From Endozoicomonas atrinae (GTDB lineage: Bacteria > Pseudomonadota > Gammaproteobacteria > Pseudomonadales > Endozoicomonadaceae), in the NCBI RefSeq assembly GCF_001647025.1, contig NZ_LUKQ02000020.1:1-41915 (forward strand): DNA of 41,915 nt. The letters are read 5' to 3'. This document shows positions 16,243-25,005 of the stretch, piece by piece; the first letter of the stretch is position 1; every line of letters begins with the position of its first letter. The notes beneath the pieces are model-generated. The model searched no databases and was not told the DNA's origin. It saw only the letters and a program-made list of their open reading frames with translations. A program made the position numbers and the translations under genes.

Positions 16243-17085
16243 ATGTTCCCAATCCCTGCGCCGGAACAGCAATTGCTGGGTATTGTTGTTCTTGCTGTTT
16301 TTATTCCTGCTTTTCTGCTTGAGTTGTTGTCCGGTCGAATTCACCGCGGCGAGCGGCCACTGAGGGATGCTGGATTAACGCTGGCCGGTATTGCAGCTCA
16401 TGCCGTGTTCTCTTCACCGGTGGTTGGAACATTGTCGGGTATTATAGTGTTGATGTTTTTTCAGGACAGTGCAGGAGTCATGGCTGGAACAAACTTCTGG
16501 CTGGCGTTTGCGGTAATTTTTGTCGTACAGGAGTTTCTGCACTACTGGATGCACCGTTTTGCCCATGAGTGGCGCTGGTTCTGGAAGCTTCATCGTACTC
16601 ATCATACGGCGGAGACCCTGAATGTCGGTGTTTTATATCGCTATAACGTATTCTGGGTATTGCTGCTGCCACAGAGCTGGTTCGGACCACTGGCCATCTA
16701 TCTTGGTCTGGGAGAGCCTTATGTGGCTGCGGTTCTGGTGACCTACATAGTGAATACTCTGACGCATACTACCTTTCGATGGGACTTATGGCTGCGGGAG
16801 AAAATGCCCTGGTCTGAGCCATTCTGGCGTGTAATTGAACATGTAATTACTCTGCCGGATACTCATCATGCTCATCATGCATTTGGCAAGGGGGCTCACC
16901 CCAATGGGAATTACGCCATTACTTTATTTATTTTTGATACGCTGTTTGGCACGGCCAAAATTCCAAATACGCGGCAAAAGCGTTTTGGCTTACCCATTGG
17001 AAAACGTTTGCACTGGGCGGAAGAGTTATTTTGGCCAGTGATTAAAAAGCCTCTGATGCCTCTTACCAAAAAGAATGCTGGTTAA
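16243..17085 (+). CDS. Sterol desaturase / fatty-acid hydroxylase superfamily membrane protein
   Basis: A 280 aa integral-membrane di-iron enzyme candidate. The histidine clusters of the superfamily are all visible: HYWMH (H100, H104), HRTHH (H117, H120, H121) and THHAHH (H208, H209, H211, H212), with H175 between. Hydrophobic segments lie at about 8-28, 45-75, 84-100 and 135-175. Family members hydroxylate or desaturate lipids or sterols; the substrate here cannot be told. The start follows AAGGAAAA. It sits directly after the TetR gene, suggesting control by an inducible lipid or xenobiotic. Confidence 0.88.
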   Translation: MFPIPAPEQQLLGIVVLAVFIPAFLLELLSGRIHRGERPLRDAGLTLAGIAAHAVFSSPVVGTLSGIIVLMFFQDSAGVMAGTNFWLAFAVIFVVQEFLHYWMHRFAHEWRWFWKLHRTHHTAETLNVGVLYRYNVFWVLLLPQSWFGPLAIYLGLGEPYVAAVLVTYIVNTLTHTTFRWDLWLREKMPWSEPFWRVIEHVITLPDTHHAHHAFGKGAHPNGNYAITLFIFDTLFGTAKIPNTRQKRFGLPIGKRLHWAEELFWPVIKKPLMPLTKKNAG

Positions 17086-17098
17086 GAATAAAAAGCTT

Positions 17099-18553
17099 CT
17101 ATTTTGGCATGAGTTGATTGTTGTCAGATTGTAGCAGTATCGTTTGAATGAAATAAGTGAAGCCCGTCAGCAGTACATTACCTCCCAGCGCAATAAGGCC
17201 GGCATTGACGCCGGCTATCTGTTTGATTCCCAGGGCCAGCAAGGTTCCGAGGATAGTCAGTCCAAAAGCCAGGCCTGCCAGAACTGAAGCAGCGGGAAGT
17301 TTGCGCCAGTGCAATGCAATGATAAAAGCGGGAAAGCACTGAATCAGCAGTTCGAGTTTGAGCTCCATAAGGCGCCACAGCGTGATATCACGATGTAGTG
17401 CCAGAATGGATACCAGGGCCATCAAGGTAATGGTGATTGTGGTATCATACTTGAGCCCTTCCCGTTGAGTGGTTTTCAACAGGTCATGCCGGATCATGGA
17501 GACTACGGAAAGAAGAACAGAGTCAGCAGTAGACATGATGGCGGCAAGAATGGCCAGCAGTACCATCATGGCACTGACCCGGTTCCAGATATTACTGGCT
17601 GCCCACTGCTCCAGCAGTCTGGGAAGTACCTGGTCTGCTTGAAATCCTGAGTCAAGGCTGAACAGGGGAATAGCCACCCATCCTGTGAAAAGAAATACGG
17701 TGCTGGTAAACAGAGCGACAATGCCCATGGCAGCCATTGACTGGTGGAGCGCTTTATCTGAAGAGGCGGCAAAAATGCGCTGCAGAGTCTGTGGGTAGAT
17801 GGTGACCGATAAGCCCCCGAGAACCATCAGGCTGAACCACTGAACCTGGGTGGTGAAGCCGGGTACTTTTACACTCTCAGGTCTATGCTCCGCGATGGCC
17901 ATGGAAAGTCTGTCGATTCCTTGTGAGGTATCAATAATCCACAGCCCCAGGCAGGCGAAGCCTGCCAGCATAATCAGTCCCTGGATCATGTCTGTCCAGG
18001 CGACAGCCCTGAGACCACCTAAAATATCGTAAGTCAGGATGATCAGGGCAAAGGCAATGACCCCTGCTTCATAGGGGATGGCTTCCTGAGTCATGACAAC
18101 AATGATCTCACCGGCCGCCTTTAGCTGGGCATAAAGGAAGTTGCCCAGAGAGAGTATCAGTACAATGGAGACCAGGATTCTCAGGCTATGGGTATGGCTG
18201 CCAAAGCGGAAGCGAATCCAGTCTCCGGGTGTCACAAAATGGTGTTTAACACTCAGTGGCCGGAGTTTGGGGATCACCAGATGAAATGAGGATGTGATGG
18301 CAGCTACCAGGCCGGCAAACATGACCCAGGTGAATCCGGATCGATAAGCCTGGCCGCTGACGCCCAGAATGTTACCGCTGAATGTTGTGGCATAGATGGT
18401 CAGGAAGAGAACCATAAACCCGAGGGAACGGTTCGCCAGGTAGTGATCAGTGGCATTGTGTCGAAGGCTGCACCTTTTGGCTTTAATGCATATGGGGATC
18501 AGAATAAGCAGATAGATGATGATATTGATCAGACTGAAGATAATAGGAGGCAT
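17099..18553 (-). CDS. Sodium:solute symporter (SSS family)
   Basis: A 484 aa membrane protein with about 13 hydrophobic helices. Family features are an N-terminal DHYLANRSLGF, ATTFSGNILGVSGQAYRSG in the first sodium-site region, YDILGGLRAVAWTDMIQG in the middle and MSTADSVLLSVVSMIRHDL late in the sequence. It resembles the PanF-like branch of the SSS family, but the substrate is not evident. Its start lies a few bases after the stop of a small membrane-protein gene. The ribosome-binding site GGAGG is not present; the start context is TAGTCCATG. The two are probably one operon. Confidence 0.9.
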   Translation of the reverse strand: MPPIIFSLINIIIYLLILIPICIKAKRCSLRHNATDHYLANRSLGFMVLFLTIYATTFSGNILGVSGQAYRSGFTWVMFAGLVAAITSSFHLVIPKLRPLSVKHHFVTPGDWIRFRFGSHTHSLRILVSIVLILSLGNFLYAQLKAAGEIIVVMTQEAIPYEAGVIAFALIILTYDILGGLRAVAWTDMIQGLIMLAGFACLGLWIIDTSQGIDRLSMAIAEHRPESVKVPGFTTQVQWFSLMVLGGLSVTIYPQTLQRIFAASSDKALHQSMAAMGIVALFTSTVFLFTGWVAIPLFSLDSGFQADQVLPRLLEQWAASNIWNRVSAMMVLLAILAAIMSTADSVLLSVVSMIRHDLLKTTQREGLKYDTTITITLMALVSILALHRDITLWRLMELKLELLIQCFPAFIIALHWRKLPAASVLAGLAFGLTILGTLLALGIKQIAGVNAGLIALGGNVLLTGFTYFIQTILLQSDNNQLMPK

Positions 18554-18556
18554 GGA

Positions 18557-18775
18557 CTAGTTATCGTTATCATTTTGGGGGTAACAGGTTGCCCAGATGA
18601 GGATATTGATCAGTGGGACCAAGGTGTAGCAGAGTAGCGCAACAGCTACCCAGTCCGGTAAGCCTGTAAAAGAACTGTGCTGCATTATGTCTGTATTATT
18701 ATTGTACCAAGGTACTGAGATAATCAGAGTAAGCGGCAAAAGGCAGATTAGAGTTGCCCGGAATATTTTCTTCAT
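18557..18775 (-). CDS. Small membrane protein, partner of the SSS symporter
   Basis: A 72 aa protein with two membrane segments, about residues 5-22 and 42-63. It lies immediately upstream of the symporter gene with three bases between. Small two-helix proteins of the DUF997 (YhdT) and DUF3311 types are often encoded just before SSS genes such as panF. The motif GLPDWV followed by a hydrophobic helix and NILIWATCY fits that pattern. Assignment to a specific DUF is inference. Confidence 0.7.
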   Translation of the reverse strand: MKKIFRATLICLLPLTLIISVPWYNNNTDIMQHSSFTGLPDWVAVALLCYTLVPLINILIWATCYPQNDNDN

Positions 18776-18837
18776 TCTTATTGATTTCAGCTGGAATTGG
18801 ATGGACAGACCATCAGTATTAATGAATATAGACGAAA

Positions 18838-18849
18838 TTTTTTTTTTTT
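18838..18849. repeat. Run of twelve T
   Basis: An uninterrupted T12 tract lies between queH and the small membrane-protein gene. On the minus strand it is poly-A, so it does not serve as a terminator for queH. Such runs are prone to slippage. Confidence 0.8.
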
Positions 18850-18858
18850 GAGGAGGCT

Positions 18859-19581
18859 TCAGGAAGAAGTAGCAATAATTGCACAGCCCTCTTTATTGTC
18901 ATGTCCATCCTTGCTCTGCCCATAAAAATTCACCAGCCTTTTTATTCGAGGGCGCCCTTGGGACATCCGGTACCGATTTGTGTCTCTCAAGCTGTATACG
19001 CAACCGCAGTATTCCTGTTGATAGAAGGCTTCCCGTTTGGAGAGCTCAATCATTCTCTGGCTGCCTCCTTGTTTACGCCAGTTGTAAGTCCAGTAGGAAA
19101 TGCCAGGATAATGCCTTGCAGACCGGGTGCCGCAGTCATTGATCTGTTCCATGTTCTTCCAGCGTGAAATCCCCAGTGTGCTGGAGATCACCGTAAAGTT
19201 GTGTTCATAAGCGTAGAGCGCTGTCCGTTCGAATCGCATATCAAAACAGGCTGTGCAGCGTTTACCCCGTTCTGGTTCATTCTCCATGCCCCGGGTTCGT
19301 TCAAACCAGTTGTCCGTATCATAATCAGCATCAATAAACGGAATGTTGATCTTGTCACAGAATCTCTTGTTTTCATCCTTACGGAGCTGGTACTCCTCAG
19401 CCGGGTGGATGTTCGGGTTGTAAAAGAACACGGTCTGCTCAATACCTGATGCTTTAATCGCTTCCATAACTTCTCCTGCACAGGGGGCGCAACATGAATG
19501 CAGCAGGACTTTCTCAGCACTGTCAGGAGTATTTAGAAAAGGACGTTGATAAGTATCAAGAGAGAGAGGGTTATTCTTCAT
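18859..19581 (-). CDS. queH: Epoxyqueuosine reductase QueH (DUF208)
   Basis: QueH carries out the last step of queuosine synthesis in tRNA, reducing epoxyqueuosine; it is the alternative to QueG. The start at 19581 follows GGAAGGGC on the minus strand and is preferred over one 13 codons upstream. The 240 aa protein has the signature HSCCAPCAG (C30, C31, C34), then [23 protein letters not shown] and QEYCGCVYS, giving the cysteines for the iron-sulfur cluster and metal site. It stands alone; no other queuosine genes are nearby. Confidence 0.93.
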   Translation of the reverse strand: MKNNPLSLDTYQRPFLNTPDSAEKVLLHSCCAPCAGEVMEAIKASGIEQTVFFYNPNIHPAEEYQLRKDENKRFCDKINIPFIDADYDTDNWFERTRGMENEPERGKRCTACFDMRFERTALYAYEHNFTVISSTLGISRWKNMEQINDCGTRSARHYPGISYWTYNWRKQGGSQRMIELSKREAFYQQEYCGCVYSLRDTNRYRMSQGRPRIKRLVNFYGQSKDGHDNKEGCAIIATSS

Positions 19582-19992
19582 GGCAGCCCTTCCGGTCTGA
19601 TAGGTAGAGTGTATACACAACCAATGAGTTTAGAAGATGTGGCAGGTTTGGCGTGGGTATTTCATATCAGGGGTGTTCTCTATAACTCATAAGACCATTT
19701 GACAGTCAGACGTTCAGGCAAAGCGTACTGCTTATCTGGCGCAGTTAGACTTCGTCGTTTGCATCTTTATGTGCCTCGAGAAACATTGGTTGGCTGGTCA
19801 TGGTGCTCATTGAGAACATCCAACGGAAATCCATGTTTATTATTTTCTGAAATTTCTACCGTTATATTGGGATACGAAAGTATCTAACCGTTATTGAAGT
19901 CTACTACTAACCTCATTTCACTGACTTTCAGGTTCGCAGTAAGCAGGCCTGCTGAGTTCACGTAGATCTGGACTTTTTGATGGTGATTAATA
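19582..19992. other. Intergenic region between queH and the peroxiredoxin gene
   Basis: About 400 bp of divergent intergenic DNA. A 62-codon frame here starts at TTG and has no ribosome-binding site, so I do not accept it. No clear repeat or RNA structure was found. Confidence 0.5.
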
Positions 19993-20847
19993 ATGAAATG
20001 TATTTATAGAGCGACCCAAGAGAGAAGGCGTGGTAGCAAACATTCACTTTTGTTACTGCTCTGTACTCTTCTTGTTGGCAGCCTTCAATGTTCTTTGTCC
20101 TGGGGGCTTGTGCTTGGAGATATAGCTCCTGATTTTAAGGCACATCTTTCAACTGCGGACAAACCGGTATGGTTCTATGACTGGATACAGCGTGAAGGGG
20201 GACGGTATACCGTACTTTTTTCTCACCCCCAGGACTTTACACCCGTTTGTACGACAGAACTGGCAGAAGTTCAGAAACTGGTGCCCTCTTTTAAAAGCAG
20301 AGGAGTGAATGTGATTGGTCTGAGCCTTAACACGGTTGAAACGCATCAGGAGTGGCTGAAAGATGTTGCAGCCGTCGCTGACGTTGCTGAGATTGAGTTT
20401 CCTCTGATTGCTGATATCCAGCTTAAGGTAGCCAAGCTTTATGGCATGTTACCATCCAAAGTCAAAGGCGGATCACCCCGTACAGCGAAGGACAATAAAA
20501 CGGTCCGCTCAGTTTTTATTATTAATAATAAAACCAAAGAGATTGAAGTTACCTGGACCTACCCCATGCAGATTGGGCGAAGTTTCGATGAGCTGTCCCG
20601 GGTTCTGGACGCACTTGATGAAATAGCAATACAGAATGGTGAGGTGGCGACACCTGCAAACTGGCACAAAGGGGATAACGTTATACTGGCTCCAGGTATT
20701 GAAAGAGAGCTCATTGATCAGAAAGACCTTCCTTCCGGAAAGCCATATATGAGATATGTTTCAGCGCAAATTCAGAGTGAGATTAAGGCAGAAGAGCAGG
20801 CAGTAGTGATGCAGGAAGAGCCGGAGGTGATGCAGGTCGAAGAGTAA
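19993..20847 (+). CDS. Exported 1-Cys peroxiredoxin (Prx6-like)
   Basis: A 284 aa AhpC/TSA-family peroxidase of the 1-Cys (Prx6) type. The active site is HPQDFTPVCTTEL with C86. A later RSVFIINNKTKEI and the C-terminal TPANWHKGDNVILAPG complete the Prx6 fold. What is unusual is the N-terminus: a basic stretch (RATQERRRGSKHS) is followed by a hydrophobic run to about residue 38. This predicts export or membrane anchoring, whereas Prx6 enzymes are normally cytoplasmic. The last 20 residues are glutamate-rich. The ribosome-binding site is weak. There is no thioredoxin or glutathione-linked partner nearby. Confidence 0.88.
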   Translation: MKCIYRATQERRRGSKHSLLLLLCTLLVGSLQCSLSWGLVLGDIAPDFKAHLSTADKPVWFYDWIQREGGRYTVLFSHPQDFTPVCTTELAEVQKLVPSFKSRGVNVIGLSLNTVETHQEWLKDVAAVADVAEIEFPLIADIQLKVAKLYGMLPSKVKGGSPRTAKDNKTVRSVFIINNKTKEIEVTWTYPMQIGRSFDELSRVLDALDEIAIQNGEVATPANWHKGDNVILAPGIERELIDQKDLPSGKPYMRYVSAQIQSEIKAEEQAVVMQEEPEVMQVEE

Positions 20848-20860
20848 GCGCAGGAAGTGA

Positions 20861-21074
20861 TAAGTACCCAACCATATGAAATCATATTTTCTGATCCAGT
20901 GGTCAGTCGCTCTCGGCAATCTGGTCCTGCGTTGCCCTACCAACTGCATCCATGCAGGCGTGCTGCGCGTTACAGCTACGATCACATAGCTACGGCTATG
21001 CTCACTCAGCTGAGCCTTGCATAGTAACTAACCACTAAGCCAGAAATATTCGATTTCATATGATCAGGTACTTA
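20861..21074. mobile_element. MITE-like element, family B (214 bp)
   Basis: The two ends are inverted copies of each other: TAAGTACCCAACCATATGAA at the left, and the complement of CATATGATCAGGTACTTA at the right. The similarity continues inward for about 45 bp with mismatches (through AGTGGTCAGT / ACTAACCACT). Inside are smaller hairpins (CATAGCTACGGCTATG; GCTCACTCAGCTGAGC) and a core at 20915-20963 shared with family A elements at 28.5 and 29.9 kb. There is no coding capacity. Confidence 0.8.
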
Positions 21075-21196
21075 GGGCAGGAAAAAGCTGGGTTTGCGTT
21101 CGTAGAGCATGAATATTATAAATTCCGGTTAATTTTCCTTTTTTTCTTTTGTTGCCTTCAGTAAATTTTCAGAACCACTGCTGAAGGCGTTCTCTT

Positions 21197-22102
21197 ATGT
21201 CTGACCCCATAAAAAACAAGATATCCACCAGCGCTCTGGCTCGCTCTCTGGAATTGCCGGTTGGTGATTTATTCCGAAAAATGGAGCAGGCAGGTTGGAT
21301 TGAGCGTATTAATGATGGTTGGGTATTAACCAGTAAAGGCCTTGAAGAGGGTGGCGAGTATACAACACACGTCAAATATGGCACATACATTGTCTGGCCA
21401 GAGGTTGTCACGATTGGCAAAGAAACGGCTTCTATAAGTGTCAATACAGAAGGGAACCTGACAGCTACTGGACTTGCTCAACATTCAGGTGTTTCTGCCA
21501 GACAGATTAATTTAATGCTTGCTGAGTTGGGCTGGATTAAACACGATGAGTCTGGATGGAAAGTGACTTCAGCGGGAATTCGCTCTGGTGGTGAGCAGCG
21601 GTGTAGCTCGGTGAATGGGCGTAGCTGGGTTTGCTGGCCAGCTTCTGTACTTGACCAGCCTGTGGTGCGTTTTTCGCTGAAAGAGATAAAGGCTGATTTG
21701 ACCCATGCTATCGGCCTGGATTTAGAGGCTGATGACCCTATAAATCATTATCGGGCAGAATTCCCTGCCAAGCTTCGCTGTGCTGACAGTCATCTGGTTC
21801 GGTCTAAAACCGAGCTTTTGGTCGATAACTGGCTCTATCTTGCCGGAGTGAACCATGCATATGAGCGGCGCCTGCCTATTGACGAGAATATCTATGGTGA
21901 GTTCTATCTGCCTGCTGGCAATGTTTATCTTGAGTACCTTGGGCACTCCGGTGATAACCGCTACCATCAGTCGAAGTTGGAAAAGCTGGATGTCTATCGG
22001 AAATATGAACTGGACGTTATTACCCTGGACGATGATCAGGTCAGGCAGTTGGATGTCTACCTGCCGAAGCAGTTGTTGAAATATGGTATTCGAATCTATT
22101 GA
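21197..22102 (+). CDS. Duplicated winged-helix-like domain fused to a PD-(D/E)XK-like nuclease domain
   Basis: A 301 aa protein. Residues 9-70 and 87-150 are tandem copies of one domain: LARSLELPVGDLFRKMEQAGWI...GW.LTSKG...GGE then YIVWPE, against LAQHSGVSARQINLMLAELGWI...GWKVTSAG...GGE then WVCWPA. The shape suits a winged helix. Residues 185-285 resemble a restriction-like nuclease: RSKTE (E206), YGEF (E235), VYLEYLG (E246), then K260/K263 on a helix. E235 replaces the more usual aspartate. Function unknown. It overlaps the next gene by 20 bp, suggesting coupled expression. Confidence 0.65.
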   Translation: MSDPIKNKISTSALARSLELPVGDLFRKMEQAGWIERINDGWVLTSKGLEEGGEYTTHVKYGTYIVWPEVVTIGKETASISVNTEGNLTATGLAQHSGVSARQINLMLAELGWIKHDESGWKVTSAGIRSGGEQRCSSVNGRSWVCWPASVLDQPVVRFSLKEIKADLTHAIGLDLEADDPINHYRAEFPAKLRCADSHLVRSKTELLVDNWLYLAGVNHAYERRLPIDENIYGEFYLPAGNVYLEYLGHSGDNRYHQSKLEKLDVYRKYELDVITLDDDQVRQLDVYLPKQLLKYGIRIY

Positions 22103-23024
22103 TGTATTGGATAAGCCGGTTCCCGTTCAGTCAGTGAATACGCAGTGGCTATATGAAACGGGTGTCTCCCTCGATATTTTGCGCCTGGATGAGCTTGACC
22201 CCGAGATCAGTGGTAATAAGTGGTTCAAACTGAAGCACAATTTTATTGAGGCTCAGCGGGGAGGCAGATCTACCATTCTCAGCTTTGGTGGAGCCTGGTC
22301 CAACCATATTCATGCACTGGCTGCGACTGGTCAACGGTTTGGTATGCCAACTATTGGCATTATCAGGGGAGAGCCGGGCGAATCACTTTCAGCAACGCTG
22401 ACCGATGCCGTTAACTGGGGAATGCAGTTACATTACCTGTCCAGAAGTGATTATCGTCGAAAAAATGAGGTCGTCTTTCTCCATCATCTTTTACATCAAT
22501 TAGGCTTGCCGGCGCAGGAGGTACATGTTGTACCTGAAGGCGGGAGTAATTCTCTTGGTGTTCAGGGCTGCTGCGAAATTCTTGCAGCAGGAGGGGCCTC
22601 TCTGGGAAGCTATGATGAGATCTGGCTGGCCTGTGGAACGGGAGCCACTCTGTCAGGGGTGGCGCTGGCCGCTTCAAAAGACATGCCGGAGACGAGGGTA
22701 ACCGGTGTTGCTGTCCTAAAAGGAGGCGATTTTCTACGCAATGATATCGATAAACATACGATTCAATCATTGGATAACTGGAGACTGTTGACGGACTATC
22801 ATCATGGCGGGTACGCTCGTATTACAAAAGAATTGCTTGCATTTATAAAATCGTTTGAGAGTGAGACGGCAATCCCTTTGGACCCGGTATACACCGGGAA
22901 AGTCATGTTTGCCATATGGTATTCACTGACTGAAAACCTGAAGCAAGGTCTTCCCTGCAGGGGCAAACGCCTGTTAATGATTCATACCGGTGGGCTTCAG
23001 GGACGGCGAGGTATAAAAATATAA
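22083..23024 (+). CDS. PLP enzyme of the D-cysteine desulfhydrase / ACC deaminase family
   Basis: A 313 aa fold-type II pyridoxal-phosphate enzyme. SGNKWFKLKHN carries the Schiff-base lysine at K46. SFGGAWSNHIHALAA follows it, as in the family. VPEGGSN and the phosphate-binding CGTGATLSG come later. Members degrade D-cysteine to pyruvate and sulfide or open the ring of ACC. Many marine gammaproteobacterial homologues are only annotated by family, and the substrate cannot be decided here. Its start lies inside the end of the nuclease-like gene. Confidence 0.9.
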   Translation: MVFESIDVLDKPVPVQSVNTQWLYETGVSLDILRLDELDPEISGNKWFKLKHNFIEAQRGGRSTILSFGGAWSNHIHALAATGQRFGMPTIGIIRGEPGESLSATLTDAVNWGMQLHYLSRSDYRRKNEVVFLHHLLHQLGLPAQEVHVVPEGGSNSLGVQGCCEILAAGGASLGSYDEIWLACGTGATLSGVALAASKDMPETRVTGVAVLKGGDFLRNDIDKHTIQSLDNWRLLTDYHHGGYARITKELLAFIKSFESETAIPLDPVYTGKVMFAIWYSLTENLKQGLPCRGKRLLMIHTGGLQGRRGIKI

Positions 23025-23091
23025 CAATGAGTCAGGTTCTGTTGAGGATAATGGTCTTCACACATATGATATTTCAGAGCCCCTGTGATTA

Positions 23092-23170
23092 AAGAAGTGC
23101 TGCATGGTTAACGCTTGTCGCTCAAGCCTCAAAGCCGGTTGACCTGAACCGAGGGTTGCCTGCACTTCTT
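23092..23170 (+). ncRNA. Possible three-way-junction RNA element upstream of aceK
   Basis: An outer stem AAGAAGTGC / GCACTTCTT (9 bp, perfect) encloses two hairpins: GCTTG–TCGCT–CAAGC (23113-23127) and CGGTT–GACCTG–AACCG (23136-23151). The element ends 25 bases before the aceK start codon, so it would be in the 5' leader. The sequence shows the inverted repeats; that they form an RNA and have a role is inference. Confidence 0.4.
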
Positions 23171-23195
23171 ACAGTAAAACAACAATGGTGCAGTA

Positions 23196-24974
23196 ATGAA
23201 TACTTCAATAGCCCGACAGATTGCCAGAATTATTCTTGAAGGGTTTAGTGACTATCGAACGCGCTTTACTGACATCACTCTGGGTGCTCGGGACCGTTTT
23301 TTGAAAGCGGACTGGAGCGCTGCGCAAAATGCCGCTTCTGACCGAATTAACCTTTACCATGTTGCTGTCACCGACGTGATGACAACACTGGCATCTCAGA
23401 TTGAAGCGTCATATCTCCGGAATAGTATCTGCTGGCAGGATGTTCATGATGCCTACCTGGATTTGGTCTCTTACCGGACTGATCCTGAACTGGCGGAAAC
23501 GTTTTATAATTCAATCTACCGGAAGGTGTTCAAGGGAGAAGCGGTGAACCCTCGTCACTGCTTTATTCAATCTGAATTTGATGGCTTTAAAGTTCAGAGT
23601 GCCAGGGGCATATACCGGTCCTATTATCAGGAGCAGGGTCTGGTCAGCCTGGTTGGACGGATACTGGATGATTTCCAGTTTGAACTGCCCTGGGAGTATC
23701 GTCGCAGAGATATTCGCAATATTATCCATGCGCTGCAAAAGACTCAACCGTCATGGGTAAGGCGCAGTAACGTTCGGGTGGATGTTCTGAAGTGGGTCTT
23801 TTACCGGAATAAGGCTGCTTACTTGGTGGGAAGGCTGGTGGCAGGTGACGACCTGCAGCCCTTTGTTCTGGCAGTTCTGAATAATGAACAGGGGGAACTC
23901 TACGTCGATGCACTGCTCTGTGAGAATGACTGTGTCAGTGTGCTGTTCAGCTTTACCCGTTCTTATTTTCTGGTTGATGCTCGAATTCCCTCTGAGTGTA
24001 TTGAGTTTCTGCACACTCTTATCCCTGAGAAAAATCGTGCCGAGCTTTATAACTCCATTGGTTTCTTTAAGCATGGTAAAAGTGTCTTCTATCGGGATTT
24101 TCTTAAGCACCTGCAACACTCTTCTGATCAGTTTGTCATAGCGCCGGGGGTAAAGGGTATGGTGATGTCTGTATTCACGCTGCCTTCTCTGGATATGGTG
24201 TTTAAGGTCATCAAAGATCGTTTTGCCCCCCCTAAAGATATCAGTAAGGCAATGGTTAAAGACCGATACTATCTGGTTAAAACCCACGACAGGGTGGGAC
24301 GGATGGCAGATACCCAAGAGTACTCTAACCTGATACTGCCACGTTTTCGGTTCAGTGAGGAGTTATTGGATGAGTTACAGCAGGTAGCCCCCTCTACCGT
24401 CATTATCTATGACGATAAGGTTTTGATTCGCCACTTATATACCGAGCGACGAATGATGCCCATGAATATCTATGTTGAACAGCTGGTTGAGGATGGCAAT
24501 GACCTGGCATTGGAAGCGGTTCTTGATGAATATGGCCGGGCGATCAAACAGCTGGCCGCTGCCAATATCTTCCCGGGCGATATGCTGTTGAAGAACTTTG
24601 GGGTGACTCGCCACGGTCGTGTGGTCTTTTATGATTATGATGAGATTATTTATCTAACCGAGTGTAATTTTCGTGACATACCTGAGGCGCTCTACCCAGA
24701 GCAGGAGATGTCAGCTGAGCCTTGGTATTCCGTCTCACCGGGTGATATTTTTCCAGAAGAGTTTCCGGTTTTTCTGTTCCCTGATCTGGCGATCCGCAAA
24801 CGCTTTACCCGTCTGCACGGGGATCTTTTTACGGCCAGTTACTGGCGGAGTATTCAGCAGCAGATTACCCAGGGGCAGGTTATGGATGTATTGCCATACA
24901 CTCCATCGCTGCAACTGAAAAAGCAGCATGTCGACAAGCCTGTATCCCGTCAGGAAGCAGAGCCTGTTGTATAA
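23196..24974 (+). CDS. aceK: Isocitrate dehydrogenase kinase/phosphatase
   Basis: AceK phosphorylates isocitrate dehydrogenase to divert carbon into the glyoxylate shunt and also reverses the modification. The 592 aa length is slightly longer than the E. coli protein. The N-terminal regulatory half is followed by the kinase half, which has APGVKGMVMSVFTLPS, VFKVIKDRFAPPKD with the ATP-binding lysine, and YDYDE at 479-483 with the catalytic aspartates. The shunt genes aceA and aceB are not next to it, unlike in E. coli. Confidence 0.97.
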   Translation: MNTSIARQIARIILEGFSDYRTRFTDITLGARDRFLKADWSAAQNAASDRINLYHVAVTDVMTTLASQIEASYLRNSICWQDVHDAYLDLVSYRTDPELAETFYNSIYRKVFKGEAVNPRHCFIQSEFDGFKVQSARGIYRSYYQEQGLVSLVGRILDDFQFELPWEYRRRDIRNIIHALQKTQPSWVRRSNVRVDVLKWVFYRNKAAYLVGRLVAGDDLQPFVLAVLNNEQGELYVDALLCENDCVSVLFSFTRSYFLVDARIPSECIEFLHTLIPEKNRAELYNSIGFFKHGKSVFYRDFLKHLQHSSDQFVIAPGVKGMVMSVFTLPSLDMVFKVIKDRFAPPKDISKAMVKDRYYLVKTHDRVGRMADTQEYSNLILPRFRFSEELLDELQQVAPSTVIIYDDKVLIRHLYTERRMMPMNIYVEQLVEDGNDLALEAVLDEYGRAIKQLAAANIFPGDMLLKNFGVTRHGRVVFYDYDEIIYLTECNFRDIPEALYPEQEMSAEPWYSVSPGDIFPEEFPVFLFPDLAIRKRFTRLHGDLFTASYWRSIQQQITQGQVMDVLPYTPSLQLKKQHVDKPVSRQEAEPVV

Positions 24975-25005
24975 CAGACTCTGCTTATGTTATTCAGGCT
25001 TTTTT
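24957..25005 (+). terminator. Terminator at the 3' end of aceK
   Basis: AGCCTG with a following TATAAC pairs with GTTATTCAGGCT, with a small bulge, and is followed by six T. A competing stem GCAGAG / CTCTGC overlaps it. It covers the aceK stop codon and the end of the converging phnA-like gene. Confidence 0.5.

Noticed and set aside
18838-18858. Run of T as a terminator for queH
   Set aside because: On the queH strand it is a run of A, and no stem precedes it in that direction.
19699-19887. 62-codon plus-strand frame between queH and the peroxiredoxin gene
   Set aside because: TTG start, no ribosome-binding site, arginine- and tryptophan-rich random composition.
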